DNA of 64,000 nucleotides, from positions 31,050,118 through 31,114,117 of the forward strand of contig CM033106.1 of NCBI GenBank assembly GCA_019321725.1, in the 5' to 3' direction. The notes beneath the pieces are model-generated. The model worked only from the letters and a program-made list of their open reading frames with translations, was not told where the DNA came from and did not search any database. The DNA comes from Paulownia fortunei (taxonomy: Eukaryota; Streptophyta; Magnoliopsida; Lamiales; Paulowniaceae). Below are positions 45,732-57,256 of this stretch, one piece after another. Position numbers and translations under genes: made by a program. Every line of letters starts with the position of its first letter. Position 1 is the stretch's first letter.

Positions 45732-46842
45732 ATTCCCTAAAGTTTAAGTTGTACTATCATTTTATCGGGAATAAATATTTGCATCTTTTGCATTTTATGT
45801 AAAACTAAAACTTGATACTTACACAACCAATCCCACATGTCAGTTTTTCCCGAACCACCCCCACCTCAACCACCACCACCCCCACCCCACCCCCCACCCC
45901 GGGGGCCAGCGCCAAAACGAAAAAAATAAAATGAAAAAGGGTGTAGATAATAACACCAAAGGGAGGTAAAAGCAAAACATTCTAGCAATGTGCATCAAGT
46001 AGAATAATATAAGAATTCTCATAATTCCTCACATGTTATGACATACTTAAATCCACTTTTATTTAGTGGAAGAGTTGCAACACATGTAGTGGAAGATTAG
46101 GCGAATGTCTTAACTATTTTAGTCAATTTATATATTCTCGTGTATTATTAAATTGTGTTCTTGGCCATGCATATTTAGTTATTATTACCATCCAATAATT
46201 TTTTATAATAGTTGATATGACAATTTAATTATTTTTCTGTAGAATACTACACATTACAAATATCAACATTTAAAATTTTCATAGTATTACAATGATCAAC
46301 GAACTAACGAAATAAATTGGTTTGGCTTAAAATTAGAGAGTTTAGACATAACAAACATGACAATAATTTAGGATAGAGTGGATAGATATTGTTTTGGTAC
46401 AATTAATTGTAATATTACACAAGGTGCATGCATGTATATATACTCCTTGTGCAGACACAAAAGTATGCCAGCGTTCAAAGGTGAAGCAGCAAAAGAACAA
46501 AAAAGCATTCTATAAAGCAAAATTCAATCTGTAAAGCAAAATGTCACTTTTAGGTATTGTGAGAGAGAAATAAATATATCAATTATCTTTAATAAAGAAA
46601 GAAATAATGTTACTCATTTCTAGTCGACCTTCTTTTTCCTGAATAAGTAGGTAGCATTTGTGTACATAAATATTTCAAAAAAGGCCAATGGGAAGCTCTT
46701 TCCCACGGGCAACAACTATATTAATCATATGTTATTCCCATTGGGGCAGCCCTCTATTTCTTCTTTTGATCACCTATATATAACACCCCATTAATCCTTC
46801 ATGAAGACAGCTAATTGGGAGAGTAAGAGATAGAGTGTAGAG
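45732..46842. other. Intergenic between dirigent 3 and 4, with a C-rich patch
   Basis: 3' flank of dirigent 3, then a strikingly C-rich stretch at about 45848-45906 (repeated CCACC and CCCCAC, G-rich on the minus strand), then AT-rich DNA leading to the dirigent 4 promoter. No gene seen. Confidence 0.55.
46775..46783 (+). promoter_or_regulatory. TATA box of dirigent 4
   Basis: TATATATAA in the context ATCACCTATATATAACACC, 59 bases before the ATG at 46843. Confidence 0.65.
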
Positions 46843-47373
46843 ATGGGAAAACTAAGCCTCATTTTAGTGCTCTTTTCATTAGTCATAACTATACCTATGT
46901 CCTATTCCGAGGTTATACCCAAGAACAAGGTAACCAAGCTACGTTTCTTCGTTCAGGATAGAGTTAGTGGTAAGAATCAAACTGTGTACAAAGTGGCTCA
47001 ATCCGACATCACTTCCGCTTCTCCCACTTTGTTTGGGCAAGTCAATGTGGTTGACGACCCATTCACAGTTGGACCCAAACCCGAATCCAAGATCTTGGGC
47101 CGAGCTCAAGGTATAATTGGTTTTGCAGACTTGAATGAAATAGGTTTTCATATGTCCATAACTTTTGTTTTCACGAGTGGGAAGTACAAGGGCAGCACGC
47201 TCAGCATGTTGGGAAGGAATAATCTGTCGCAAAAGTATCGTGTAATGCCTATTGTTGGTGGCACTGGCGCTTTTGAGTTGGTTCTTGGAACTGTCACAAC
47301 CAGCACTTACTCTTTTGATGCTGCCACAAATAATGCTGTTCTAGAATATAACATTGTTGTCACTCATTACTAA
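46843..47373 (+). CDS. Dirigent protein 4 of the array, short N-terminus
   Basis: Intronless, 176 residues, the shortest intact member. After the signal peptide (residues 1-22, LILVLFSLVITIPMSYS) it goes almost straight to the first strand, lacking the NWFxxL segment of several paralogues. Blocks: LRFFVQDRVSGKNQTVYKVA, VDDPFTVGPKPESKILGRA, FTSGKYKGSTLSMLGRNN, RVMPIVGGTGAFELVLGTV, and the end YNIVVTHY. Two departures: the usual HD is QD, and the LARG block reads LVLGT. The protein is otherwise complete. Specialisation is an inference. Confidence 0.92.
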   Translation: MGKLSLILVLFSLVITIPMSYSEVIPKNKVTKLRFFVQDRVSGKNQTVYKVAQSDITSASPTLFGQVNVVDDPFTVGPKPESKILGRAQGIIGFADLNEIGFHMSITFVFTSGKYKGSTLSMLGRNNLSQKYRVMPIVGGTGAFELVLGTVTTSTYSFDAATNNAVLEYNIVVTHY

Positions 47374-47582
47374 AGGAATGTATCAAAAAACACATCTCCT
47401 TGCTTTGGCATGTAATATGTCTTTTATTCTAGTATTTGAGTTTGAACTTTGAATTGTCAAAAGGATAATCCATATAACAATATGATGTCTATAATTGCAC
47501 ACTCATTATGGCTGGCTAATCATTATAGTTCTGTTTACATAAAAAATGAGGTCCTATTATTTTCATTCGCGTGTGTGATGGT

Positions 47583-47617
47583 GGTGGGAGGTGGGAGGTG
47601 GGAGGTGGGAGGTGGGT
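47583..47617 (+). repeat. G-rich minisatellite, five 7-bp units
   Basis: Five tandem units of GGTGGGA (the last ends in T). The G-triplets could form a quadruplex on the plus strand. The tract lies inside block X, 210 bases after dirigent 4; the counterpart copy near 57.75 kb has a (GT)n tract instead. Confidence 0.85.
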
Positions 47618-50600
47618 GTAACTTGGATTAGGCTTAAGCCTTAAGTGATGCTGGCCATGGCTGCTGACAGAGGACGGTGACAAATTTGATTTCATTTTAG
47701 AGGGAGAGAGATTTGGGCCTGTTCTCGTCTCAAAGCCGAACCCAGAAAGTCCAATATTGATTGGCCCAGAGTAGATTAAAACTGGTTCCAGAAACCAGTC
47801 CAAGCAAAGGGAAACATACGAGCTTCATATTTTTTCCCCATTAAAAAAGAAAAATGTCTTTAATTTGTATAAGTAGCCCTATTTAATCTTTAATTCATCT
47901 GCTTTTTCATCATAATCAAGATGCTCAATGATTTACTTGATAGATTGGCATAATACTATGCTCTTTTTTTTCACAAATGATTGCTACAAGTATAAAGTCA
48001 AATTATTTAATTTTACCTTACTTATTATGATTCATTGGCAATTAATCATTAAGCAACCTCTTTAATCTTTTCTTTTTTTATCCGTGTGTGTGTGTTGGGG
48101 GGAGGTGGAATTGGGGTGAAAGCATTTTTAACTCCTTAAAAATTTAAATTCAATAATACAAGCAATCAATAACTAATGATATAGAAATTCAAACAACAAT
48201 GTATTTTATTCAATTAAAAACAACTTTGTTGATATCAATTTTTCTGAAATTAATTTAAAGCACATCGCAATAAATTTGTCTAGAAATCACATTGTTACTC
48301 CATGTAATAAACAGTTTTACAAGACATACTTTTGACTTAATTTAAGAATTTTAAGTTTTTGAAACTATTTTTGGGCTCAAATTTGTTAGAATAGTTTTTC
48401 AATGATGTTTTATATAAGCGGTAAGACTCAAGTTTCAATCGTTGGATTTGGTTCAAATTTCAAGACCGAGTTCCACCTATATATAAAAAATTTATTAACT
48501 TTTACAGCAGTTGATTAATTTATTAATAATTGTTGGTAGTTATTATAGGTGATTGCCCTTGATTGTTGATTGCTGATTGTTGATTATTTATTATTATGTA
48601 TTTATATATAATGTGTACAATTAATTTATTTTAAAAAAATCAAAACTCTTTCATGATCTAAGTAAACTCTTCAAATTTGCATTTTCAACCAAACCCCCCC
48701 ACCCCACCCAAATAAAAAAAAAAATGGATATACAATCTATTTTGCCCAGTGGGTCCTTAGGATTAGATTCAGTATTCAAACTTGGACAAAGTTAATCACT
48801 TTAGCCAAGAAAAAGAATGTTTCTGCAAGCACGTTTGACAATCACCTAATACACTATTTTCCACAAGGATAAACAATATAAAAGGATATGGCAGCTTTGC
48901 TCAACCCTAAAAAGCAATTAAAAAATGGTAGTTTGCATAGAGAAGATACTAGCTTTATTCTTTCTATGCACAAAGTTTACAATTAAGGTAAAAAAAATAA
49001 ATTAAAAATGGCTTTCATTTTATAATGAAAGCATAAAAATGACAAGTGACAGAAAATAAATGAATACAAAATACGATCCACTAGATACATCGAGTAAATA
49101 TTATTTTTAACTTATAAATTTCTCTCAGTATAATGTAAATGCTCCTGAAAAAATCTACTTCACACTAATTTCTAAAGCTACACGCTCGAAATATAAGAGC
49201 AAAAACTCAACCAAATTTAAAAATAAAATACAAAAAATAGAAAGAAAAAAAAAGACTCTATTATTGAGGGGAAAAAATTGATTATTTCGTACGTTTTCGG
49301 TTGAAGCATTTTATATACTTCCAAAAAATGACTAATAATATATGCATGGTAATTTAGGAAAGCTCTGTTATTTATTTAATTAATCAAGGCATCTTGAGGA
49401 AGCTTCATCAATCATTCAATCCTCCATAATTGCCTCTTTAAAAAGAAAATGAGAAAAAAGGGATTTCGTATGAATTTTTCTTGTTGGAGAAAGTAATTAC
49501 TAGTAACTAATTAATTTAGACTGTTCTCTCAATTTTAATTTGAGCTCATATAAGATAATCATTCATTCAAATACAAATATACAAATGCATGTGGAAGTGT
49601 TTTATATACTTTTCCAATTATATTAAATTTCCCCTTGCCCTTTTTTAAATGTTCCATATTATTAAATATTGACTTGTTTTCACATGGCATAAGCAGAATA
49701 TTGTATATATATAGTAGTACAGAAGGATTAATAAGTCCTACCCACTCCATACATGGCCTTCTTAGGATGTGACTTTGTAATAAAAGAAGAATACTATTGC
49801 AAACTTATATGCTTTGTTTGGTTTGTTTTGGCGTCGTCTCTCAAAATGAAAACAATATTCCTACAATTAAATTGTTTGGTTCTGTTCTGGCGATACATAA
49901 AAATTTTATTCCTACAAAATATTTTTCAATTATTATTTTAATTAAATAATTCTAACAATTATCATATTCTACTAACTACAATAAAATAATATTCACAATA
50001 TATATAGTTAAAAATATCTCCTACTAAATATAATAAAATAATACTGATAAGATATTTGATGTTGAAAATATTTTTCAAAATATATCACATTAATATTTTT
50101 TTATTAAATATCCAAATACATTTTAGTCTCAACATAATTTTTAATTCCACTATCAAAATATATATTTTTAAAATATATTCTTCTAAAATACTAGAAATAA
50201 CTTCAAACAAAGCGAAGATTTCTAACTCAAGCTTGGTCCCATTAAAAATAAAAAAGACATAAAAAACTACAGTTTTATTAGATAGGTGAAATGTGTAAAT
50301 CAATGATGCAAGTAGTTTGTCTTTCTATCTTACATCCATGCTACGTAAATTATAGTTAAATATTTAGCGTAAGTTAAATTAGCATAACAATATGGTTAAG
50401 GTTACAGTAGTTGTGTTAGTATTACACGAAATAAAATATTAATTGAAATAAAGAATTCAAACGGCATTGATGAAGAAAACTTGGAATTATAGTGTAAATG
50501 CAATGATTTTTCTCTAATTCGCTGTAGGAAGGCAAATGGATTAATGAAGTAATGACTAATGAGCTTCATTGTGTCATCAGGGCTGCTATATTAAAATACA

Positions 50601-51499
50601 AGTCTCTTGTGTGGCAGACACCTGATTTAAAGGTGAAAGAGCTCAATTCAAACAAAAATATGAGAGTAAATAATTTTCCAGTAATATTATTTAGATTTCG
50701 ATTATTTTGGAAAAAAGTACATTTTGTTAAGTGGCATGACAAATTCTAACTCTATTTGAAAATATATAATTATATTGTATGTATTTCCGCTCTATTTCGC
50801 TCAAGAATTTTGTTTAGAAAAGAAAAACACTAGGACAAAGGAACCTAAATCATACAAATTCAAAGTTTCTTGTTTGTTTGGTTGTTAAGAGAAAATAATG
50901 AGAAAATTAGGACACAACTCAATGAAAGAAAGGACTAACGAAAGTTATAACAAATTATATATTGCATTATGTATTATATTAAATTGATTATCATCACATG
51001 TATTCACGAATATAGTTATCATATATATAGAGGGCATCAATAGAATATAATAAAATTAACAATTTAAAATCATATCTGTTTAGGAGGAGTTTGATTCGGT
51101 CTTGGTCCCCCCTTAGGTGGCGACGATGCTCGGGTTTTACAATCCAAAAACAATCTTAAACTATATATTTTTGCGTTTTAAAAATCAAAACCATTATATA
51201 AAAGTTTAATCAGAATATAACGTTTGATGTTTTCAACAAAATGAGATGTCTTAATTTGTTGATAAGATAAATACTAAGTTTAGAAATAAAATCTACATCT
51301 ACTTGAGGTTGAACGCACCAAAATATACAGTATTATATAACGTGGTTAGGCGCAGTCGGCTGCAAAACCTAATTTTGTAATAACCATACAAGACTAATAT
51401 GGCCACCGGGTGCTTAGAAAGAACAGAGAAATTAAAGTTAAGAACTTGTCCCACTTGCTACACTAGTAGTTAATTATTCGCCCTTCTTCATCCACTCCC

Positions 51500-51506
51500 T
51501 ATATAA
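51500..51506 (+). promoter_or_regulatory. TATA-box candidate of dirigent 5
   Basis: TATATAA in CACTCCCTATATAATCCC, 105 bases before the ATG. In the duplicated copy at 59.69 kb the same place reads CCCTGTACAATCCC. Confidence 0.55.
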
Positions 51507-51611
51507 TCCCATCCTTGATTGAAAAGCTGATTATACCAACTCTCCACACTATTTAATTTCCTATAGGGTTTTGCCAATTCCTATCTTGAAATCAACTTAG
51601 AAGAGAAAGGG

Positions 51612-52220
51612 ATGGCAAAGCTAATTGGTTTCATTTTGGTGGTCTCCGCTTTGTTCATAGCAACGCCAAGTGGTTACGCTAGGAAACAAGGGCCAGATGC
51701 TGAAAAAGCATGGTTCCAAAACGTTTGCCAAGGAAATGAAAAGGTAGCCAAGCTTCATTTCTATGTTCAAGATGTACTAGGTGGTGAAAACGCGACAGTG
51801 TACGAGGTGGCTCGTGCTTCCATCACTCCTAATTCCTCGACTTCGTTCGGTCAAGTCCGAGTCTTGGATGACAAGCTCACGGCTGAACCTGATTTCAACT
51901 CGGAGGAAGTGGGCAGAATTCAGGGGCTTATCACTTCTGCAGACCTGGAAACGTCGGCCCTGGCCATGAACCTTAACTTCGTTTTCACGTCGGGACAGTA
52001 CAATGGAAGCACCATCAGTATTTTGGGAAGGAATCAGATATTGAACAAAGAACGTGAGTTGCCGGTGGTTGGTGGAACTGGGGTGTTCCGTTTTGCGCGT
52101 GGATATGCTATTACCAGCACTTACTCTTACGATGTTGAGACCAATTATGGTGTTCTTGAATACACGATTCATGTGACTTACGTCGATGAATCTGGCATTC
52201 GTCTACAGGCAAACATGTGA
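51612..52220 (+). CDS. Dirigent protein 5 of the array, with C-terminal extension
   Basis: Intronless, 202 residues. Signal peptide at residues 1-23 (FILVVSALFIATPSGYA). Blocks: KAWFQNVCQGNEKVAKLHF, YVQDVLGGENATVYEVA, LDDKLTAEPDFNSEEVGR, FTSGQYNGSTISILGRNQ, RELPVVGGTGVFRFARGYA, then YTIHVTYVDESGIRLQANM at the end. QD replaces HD, as in dirigent 4 and 7. The neighbours stop at or next to the final Tyr; here the frame runs on for twelve residues (VDESGIRLQANM). A cysteine in the N-terminal segment is unusual in the array. Intact. Confidence 0.93.
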   Translation: MAKLIGFILVVSALFIATPSGYARKQGPDAEKAWFQNVCQGNEKVAKLHFYVQDVLGGENATVYEVARASITPNSSTSFGQVRVLDDKLTAEPDFNSEEVGRIQGLITSADLETSALAMNLNFVFTSGQYNGSTISILGRNQILNKERELPVVGGTGVFRFARGYAITSTYSYDVETNYGVLEYTIHVTYVDESGIRLQANM

Positions 52221-53009
52221 AAGCTTGTATGTGCCCGAACTGCAGCTTTTTTGTTGTACTTATTTTCCTTTCTTAGGTGTACTTCATTTTCTTGAACTTG
52301 GTCAGAGAATATGGATGTCTTGCAGTGGAATGCCATGCAAAACATGCTGCTGGTCTTTGTTTATGATATATTTATATTTTATGTTTGAATGTGAGTTTTT
52401 CTTTTCTTTTTTTTTTTTTAAAGTAAATTGTGCTTGAATTTTGAGATATTCGTATTTAGTTACTCATGAATCCCACATCATCAGTGGGTACGAGGAATTA
52501 AAATTGAAGTCCAAAGTGTAACGCCGGTCCCAGTGATTACCTTTGTCATTTAGAAAAATCCACAAATCAATATAAGCCGTAAATTACTTAAAAAATAGAG
52601 GAGAAAAAAACAGGAGAAGAAGAAAAACCAGCCCACTCACACAAACAATTAATAGTTGTACAACTTGCTAGATTAATTATAAAATACATTAGATGTAAAT
52701 TGGGCACTTCATAAAAAAATTATGTTCTGGTCACTTACGGCAATTCAGACATTCTGTAGTGTTCAAAATTCACTGAAATATTAGCAACTTAATGTTTCTT
52801 ATATTGTTAATATTCGTGTTGTCTACCTACTCAACGGATTGGGCACGTTGCTACGATGCTATCAACCATTATACTATTTGAGAGTGGATAATATTCTATT
52901 AAGGCTGTCGTCTGACATTGAGTATTACATTAATTAGTATATTCTTTCTATGAACTAAAGGGCAAAATATACTCAAAATGTGTGCAAAGAAGATCAATTT
53001 AGTGAAAGG

Positions 53010-53453
53010 TAGGGGTGCATATTCATTTCCGTCGAACCGATTCGCCACAGTTATAAATCAAAAATTAAAGTCAAACTTTTAATTCGATTAGATTATAATT
53101 GAATTTTTTTTTGTTAACCGAAATTTAAAAATAAATAAAATAAAATAAAATAAAATAAAAACTAAATTATAAAATTATAAAATATACTTTTTTATTTATT
53201 ATTTTTTATTTGGGCGAGAAAAACATAAAAATAAAAAAATAAAAACAAGTAACAAAATATAAAACCTTAATTTTTAAAACAAAAATAATATAAAAATAAT
53301 ATATAAATATATAAAAGTAATAATTCGATTTTTGGTTCGATTCGATTATCCAAAATAAAAAATCAAAACCGAACCGAAAATAAAAAATTTAAAAAATAAA
53401 AAAATAAAAAATAAATTTTTGGTTTTGTTCGATCGATTAACCAAATTATATGC
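53010..53453. mobile_element. Degraded hAT-like non-autonomous element (candidate)
   Basis: Starts TAGGGGTGCATATTC, a hAT-type end. Repeated CGAACCGA / TTCGGTT-like motifs (TTCGATTTTTGGTTCGATTCG region at 53321-53345, CCGAACCGAAA near 53370) fit a common plant hAT MITE design. The right end is poor: only ATATGCA at about 53447-53453 mirrors the left TGCATAT, and no target duplication is evident. Boundaries are approximate. Confidence 0.45.
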
Positions 53454-54660
53454 AAATGAGAAATGAGAGATGATTTAAACTGAACTGAAATTTGGTTTTG
53501 AAAATAAAATAAAATAGAGAGAAAGTAGAGGAAAGGTGTGCTGGAGACAATATAAGTGATAAAAGAGTGAAAAAAAAATAAATAAACTATTCTTTCATAC
53601 TGACAAAACTACCTGCCACACCAATATTTTTATTCACTTTTAGTTTTTAATCACTAGTCGATAAAATACTCGATGCATGTGAAAAAAAAATAGAAAGAAA
53701 GAAGTAAGCATTGATGAAAAGATTTTTGGATATAAATTAAATAAAATGTGAGAAAAATTGATAAGAAAGGAGAAAGAACAAGTATTGGAGAGGATTTAAA
53801 CAAGTGTAATTAAAAAAAGAAAATTAGAGAGAGTAAGAAGATAGAATAGAGAAGAGACAGAGCATGTAAGAAAGAAATGAAAAACAACCAAAGAGAAACG
53901 AGAAAGAAATATAATTATCTGTCATACCACAATTGTTAATAGTATAAATTAATCATCCATGATATAAGACTGGCATTTTTTACAATCATACGGTTTACCA
54001 AAATGAAGGGAAACCCCATATTTTTTACCAAAATAAATGATTTTAAAGGTTGACGGGGTGAAGCTTCCTTAAGTCTTTGCCTCTACCCCGCATGCCAGAC
54101 AAGACCAAACACTGAAAAATGTTTTTTAAGGCCAAAAAAAGAACAAACACGCATTCACACTCTTTTAATATGAATCGACTCTACCTATTTGCTAATAATT
54201 TAAAGTTCACTTTCTTACTTCCCCACGCTACGATATTCTACTATTTAAATTTTATAATTAATGAAATGTTATATTTAACTTTGACTAGAACAGTTACTGC
54301 TACACCAACCAATACGAAAAGTTTTATAACATTAAAGTTTCCATTGAAAAAATAATAATTTGTCCTTACGATAATAGCAAATTCAATATTCAAATGATGG
54401 AGAAAGAATACATTCAACGCACACCCCCCACAAATGCATACATGCCTTCAAACTGAGCCAGCCATCGGAAATCAACTAAATTAATGATGATTACATGTTG
54501 GCACTAACAATTGAAACACGAAAATCATGCACTATTTTTCTTAGCCAACTAAGGACGGCTTCAAAGTAAGCCGGCTGTGTAATTCCCACATTGATCTCAC
54601 TATAGATCAAAAAGCATATTTTAAAGTTTCAAATGATTAATTAATACATATAATTGTACA

Positions 54661-54668
54661 TATATATA
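54661..54668 (+). promoter_or_regulatory. TATA-box candidate of dirigent 6
   Basis: TATATATA, 71 bases before the chosen ATG, followed by a (GA)n leader just before the start. The AT-rich setting makes this less certain than the others. Confidence 0.4.
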
Positions 54669-54739
54669 CATGTTAAGCTCATCAACGACTTAATTGTATT
54701 CATCATTCAGTGTTGAGACATACAGAGAGAGAGAGAGAG

Positions 54740-55330
54740 ATGGAGAAGCTTTGCATAATTTTACTGCTTTGTTCGATTGTACTAATTGCTACGCCGGTGG
54801 CTCACGGGCATGGGTCGAATAGCTTCGGTAAAGGGCCCAACGCAATGAAAAACTGGTTCAGAAAACTTCCTCATATGAAGCAAAAGGTAACCGAGCTTCA
54901 TTTCTACCTTCACGACATTGTGGCTGGCCCCAATCCAACCAATATTCCCATTTCTATGTCGAATTTCACTGCACAATCACCCACCTATTTCGGCCTAATA
55001 GCAGCGATGGACGATCCATTGACAGCAGGACCCAGCCCAGATTCTACCATTGTGGGCCGAGCCCAGGGGCTCTTCGGCTCTGCCTCTTTGGACGAGATAG
55101 GCTTCCATATGACGTTCAATATTGTGTTAACAAGTGGGAAATACAACGGCAGCACGCTGAGCGTGATCGGCCACAATCCCTTCATGAATGAGTTCCGTGA
55201 GTTGCCCATAGTCGGTGGCTCCGGTGTTTTCAGACTAGCGCGCGGCACAGCCCTAGCGAATACCGTCGTGTTTAATAGCACGTCGGGCAATGCTGTTGTC
55301 GAGTACAATGTCATTGTATTGCATTATTAA
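54740..55330 (+). CDS. Dirigent protein 6 of the array
   Basis: Intronless, 196 residues from the Met that opens the signal peptide (MEKLCIILLLCSIVLIATPV, residues 1-20); an in-frame ATG at 54710 would add MLRHTEREREM and is less likely. Blocks: NWFRKLPHMKQKVTELHF, YLHDIVAGPNPTNIPISMSN, MDDPLTAGPSPDSTIVGRA, AQGLFGSASLDEIGFHMTF, LTSGKYNGSTLSVIGHNP, RELPIVGGSGVFRLARGTA, and the end YNVIVLHY. HD is kept, and this member is close to the family consensus throughout. Intact. Confidence 0.94.
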   Translation: MEKLCIILLLCSIVLIATPVAHGHGSNSFGKGPNAMKNWFRKLPHMKQKVTELHFYLHDIVAGPNPTNIPISMSNFTAQSPTYFGLIAAMDDPLTAGPSPDSTIVGRAQGLFGSASLDEIGFHMTFNIVLTSGKYNGSTLSVIGHNPFMNEFRELPIVGGSGVFRLARGTALANTVVFNSTSGNAVVEYNVIVLHY

Positions 55331-56656
55331 TGGGCCATCGGCCCATATATAAAGTTGGTTATTGATTTTTGTTTGCAGCATAGTCTAATCATAGTGTTTA
55401 TTACTACTAGTCGGTACGGTGCATTTGAGAGATAGGCAACAAAAAAATTGATAAGACCTCTGTGACGTGGGTAATAACGGTACTAAATGAAAGTACTATA
55501 TTATTCTTAATAACATGCTTAAAATATAAAATTAAGATGGTTCGATAATAGAATTTAATTGAGTATTTGATTTGAATTTGACCCAAATATTATTTTTAAT
55601 TTTCAACCACAAAAACATTCACTTTGTATGAATAAGCAATTGCTATATTAAACCCATAAATAGTCTCTTCAATTTAGTAAAAAGTAAGTTGCATTTATTA
55701 CTGATCCTTATCTATATTTTTTCTTTTTTCTTTTTTCTTTCTTATTTTGAATTTTGATTTTAGGTTCGAAATGTTATAGATGAAGGTTACCCCAACTAAT
55801 CTAATAATATTTTTGAATTTTTTAAGTAGAATCAGGATTTCAAGTAAAGTATAGAGTTTCCACGATATTATGTTCGAGTTCGAGTTCGTTAGGTGTTAGG
55901 TGTTAGGTGATCGCTTCAAGCCTTATCTATTTGGAGTCTAAATAACTGTGAACAAAAATCAACTAAATAATAGGAGGAAGAAGATAAATGAAAGAGGGTA
56001 GATAAACACAAGTAAAATGTCATTAAAAAGAAAAAGGTGAGGGGAAAAAAAAAACGAGATAGTGTGAGAGAGGAGAGGAGAGTAAAAAGTGATATATTAA
56101 AGAATATACAAGAGAGTGAGAACGTGAGAGAAGCAAAAGGAGAAAAGAACAAAATGAAATCACCTTTACACTCAATTGAGATTTACCCCGCATATGAGTA
56201 ATTTCTAATTTTTTAAGTCACTTTTCTTTTTGTAAGACGTTTTTAAATGATAAAATCATGAGATCAATTAAAATGAACACACTCGTTAAAAATTTAAAAC
56301 TAGTTAAATGTTAGACAAAAAAAAATCTTGCAAAGAAATAAACATTTTGCAAAACAAATTCAAACTCCAGACAACGAAAATCCAACCTCCAAACATTTAG
56401 ACTAAGCTTGAAAAAGCTTCCATGTAGAAAATTACACTATTCCTTAGTTTTCAAACTTTAAGAATGTTTCAAATAATAATGTGGTTTCTTTGTTAGATGA
56501 AAAACTTTTCCTTCTGTCCCGCTGGCTGCTGTGTTATCGTAATAAGCAGATGGCTTATAGCAGAGGAGAGCCAGCTGGATGTAGTTTTTCTTCCAGTTTT
56601 GGCAACGAATTGGCACTTTTTTTTTCTTTCCATTTATTAAACTAGTCATAATCTCC
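55331..56656. other. Intergenic between dirigent 6 and 7
   Basis: 3' flank of dirigent 6 and upstream region of dirigent 7. The last 220 bases or so (from about 56437) are partly repeated in front of the pseudogene at 60.31-60.43 kb. No gene seen. Confidence 0.5.
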
Positions 56657-56664
56657 TATAAATA
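56657..56664 (+). promoter_or_regulatory. TATA box of dirigent 7
   Basis: TATAAATA in ATCTCCTATAAATAAGG, 37 bases before the ATG at 56702. The matching segment is absent from the flank of the dirigent pseudogene. Confidence 0.65.
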
Positions 56665-56701
56665 AGGCTTTAGAGTTGATCATACCAAAAGAAAGACAAA
56701 T

Positions 56702-57256
56702 ATGGGGAAGCAATTCGTAGTCTTGATGCTTTTCTCTATAGCAATTGTGGCTCATGGCAATGGCATTGAGAAGAAAAACTGGTTCCAAAATATTCATCGT
56801 GTGAAGGAAAAGGTAACCCAGCTTCAATTGTACGTTCAAGACATATTAAGTGGCCCAAATCCAACAAATATACAGGTGGCTTCGGCCAATTCTACTTTTA
56901 CATCACCCACATTTTTCGGCCTTGTCGCGGTGCTCGATGACCCAGTAAGAACAGGCCCCAACCCAAATTCTGAGATTGTGGGTCGGGCTCAGGGATTCTT
57001 CGTTTTTGCCTCATTGGAGGAGATAAGCCTTCACATGACGTTTGATCTCGTGTTCACAAGTGGCGAGTATAATGGGAGCACGCTTAATTTGGTTGGTCGC
57101 AACCCATATCCCCGTGACCACCGCGAATTGTCTATAGTTGGTGGGTCTGGTGCTTTCCAATTGGCGCGTGGCGTTGTTGGGGTGAGGACCGTGTCGCTTA
57201 ATAGTTCAACCGGTGATGCTTTTTTTCAGTACAATATTACGATATTGCATTATTAA
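56702..57256 (+). CDS. Dirigent protein 7 of the array
   Basis: Intronless, 184 residues. Short signal peptide at residues 1-18 (FVVLMLFSIAIVAHG). Blocks: KNWFQNIHRVKEKVTQLQL, YVQDILSGPNPTNIQVASAN, LDDPVRTGPNPNSEIVGRA, AQGFFVFASLEEISLHMTF, FTSGEYNGSTLNLVGRNP, RELSIVGGSGAFQLARGVV, and the end YNITILHY. QD replaces HD. It is the closest relative of the pseudogene at 60.4 kb. Intact, and therefore probably the surviving functional partner of that duplication. Confidence 0.94.
   Translation: MGKQFVVLMLFSIAIVAHGNGIEKKNWFQNIHRVKEKVTQLQLYVQDILSGPNPTNIQVASANSTFTSPTFFGLVAVLDDPVRTGPNPNSEIVGRAQGFFVFASLEEISLHMTFDLVFTSGEYNGSTLNLVGRNPYPRDHRELSIVGGSGAFQLARGVVGVRTVSLNSSTGDAFFQYNITILHY

Larger units (their letters stand above)
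47483..51510. repeat. Non-coding duplicated block, copy X (between dirigent 4 and 5)
   Basis: This interval matches, in the same orientation and order, the DNA from about 57665 to 60300. Matching landmarks: ATGATGTCTATAATTGCACAC (47483) with ATGATGTCTTTAATTGCACAC (57664); GGCTGGCTAATCATT; CAAAAATGAGGTC-like; AAACTGGTTCCAGAAACCAGTC with its 57.85-kb counterpart; TTGACTTAATTT; and the 51.2-51.4 kb stretch with 59.37-59.58 kb. Similarity is clear but imperfect, so the event is not very recent. Copy X is about twice as long: about 1.85 kb between roughly 49.33 and 51.19 kb has no counterpart in the other copy. Boundaries are by eye, within some tens of bases. No gene is seen in it. Confidence 0.75.
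52221..54739. other. 2.5-kb intergenic region with a probable degraded hAT-like element
   Basis: 3' flank of dirigent 5, then very AT-rich DNA. It includes the candidate element at 53010-53453 and a (TAAAA)n run near 53136-53160. The last part is the promoter of dirigent 6 with a (GA)n leader. No gene recognised. Confidence 0.5.

Noticed and set aside
47583..47617. Regularly spaced short repeats that could suggest a CRISPR array
   Set aside because: Contiguous 7-bp units without spacers in a plant genome; a minisatellite.
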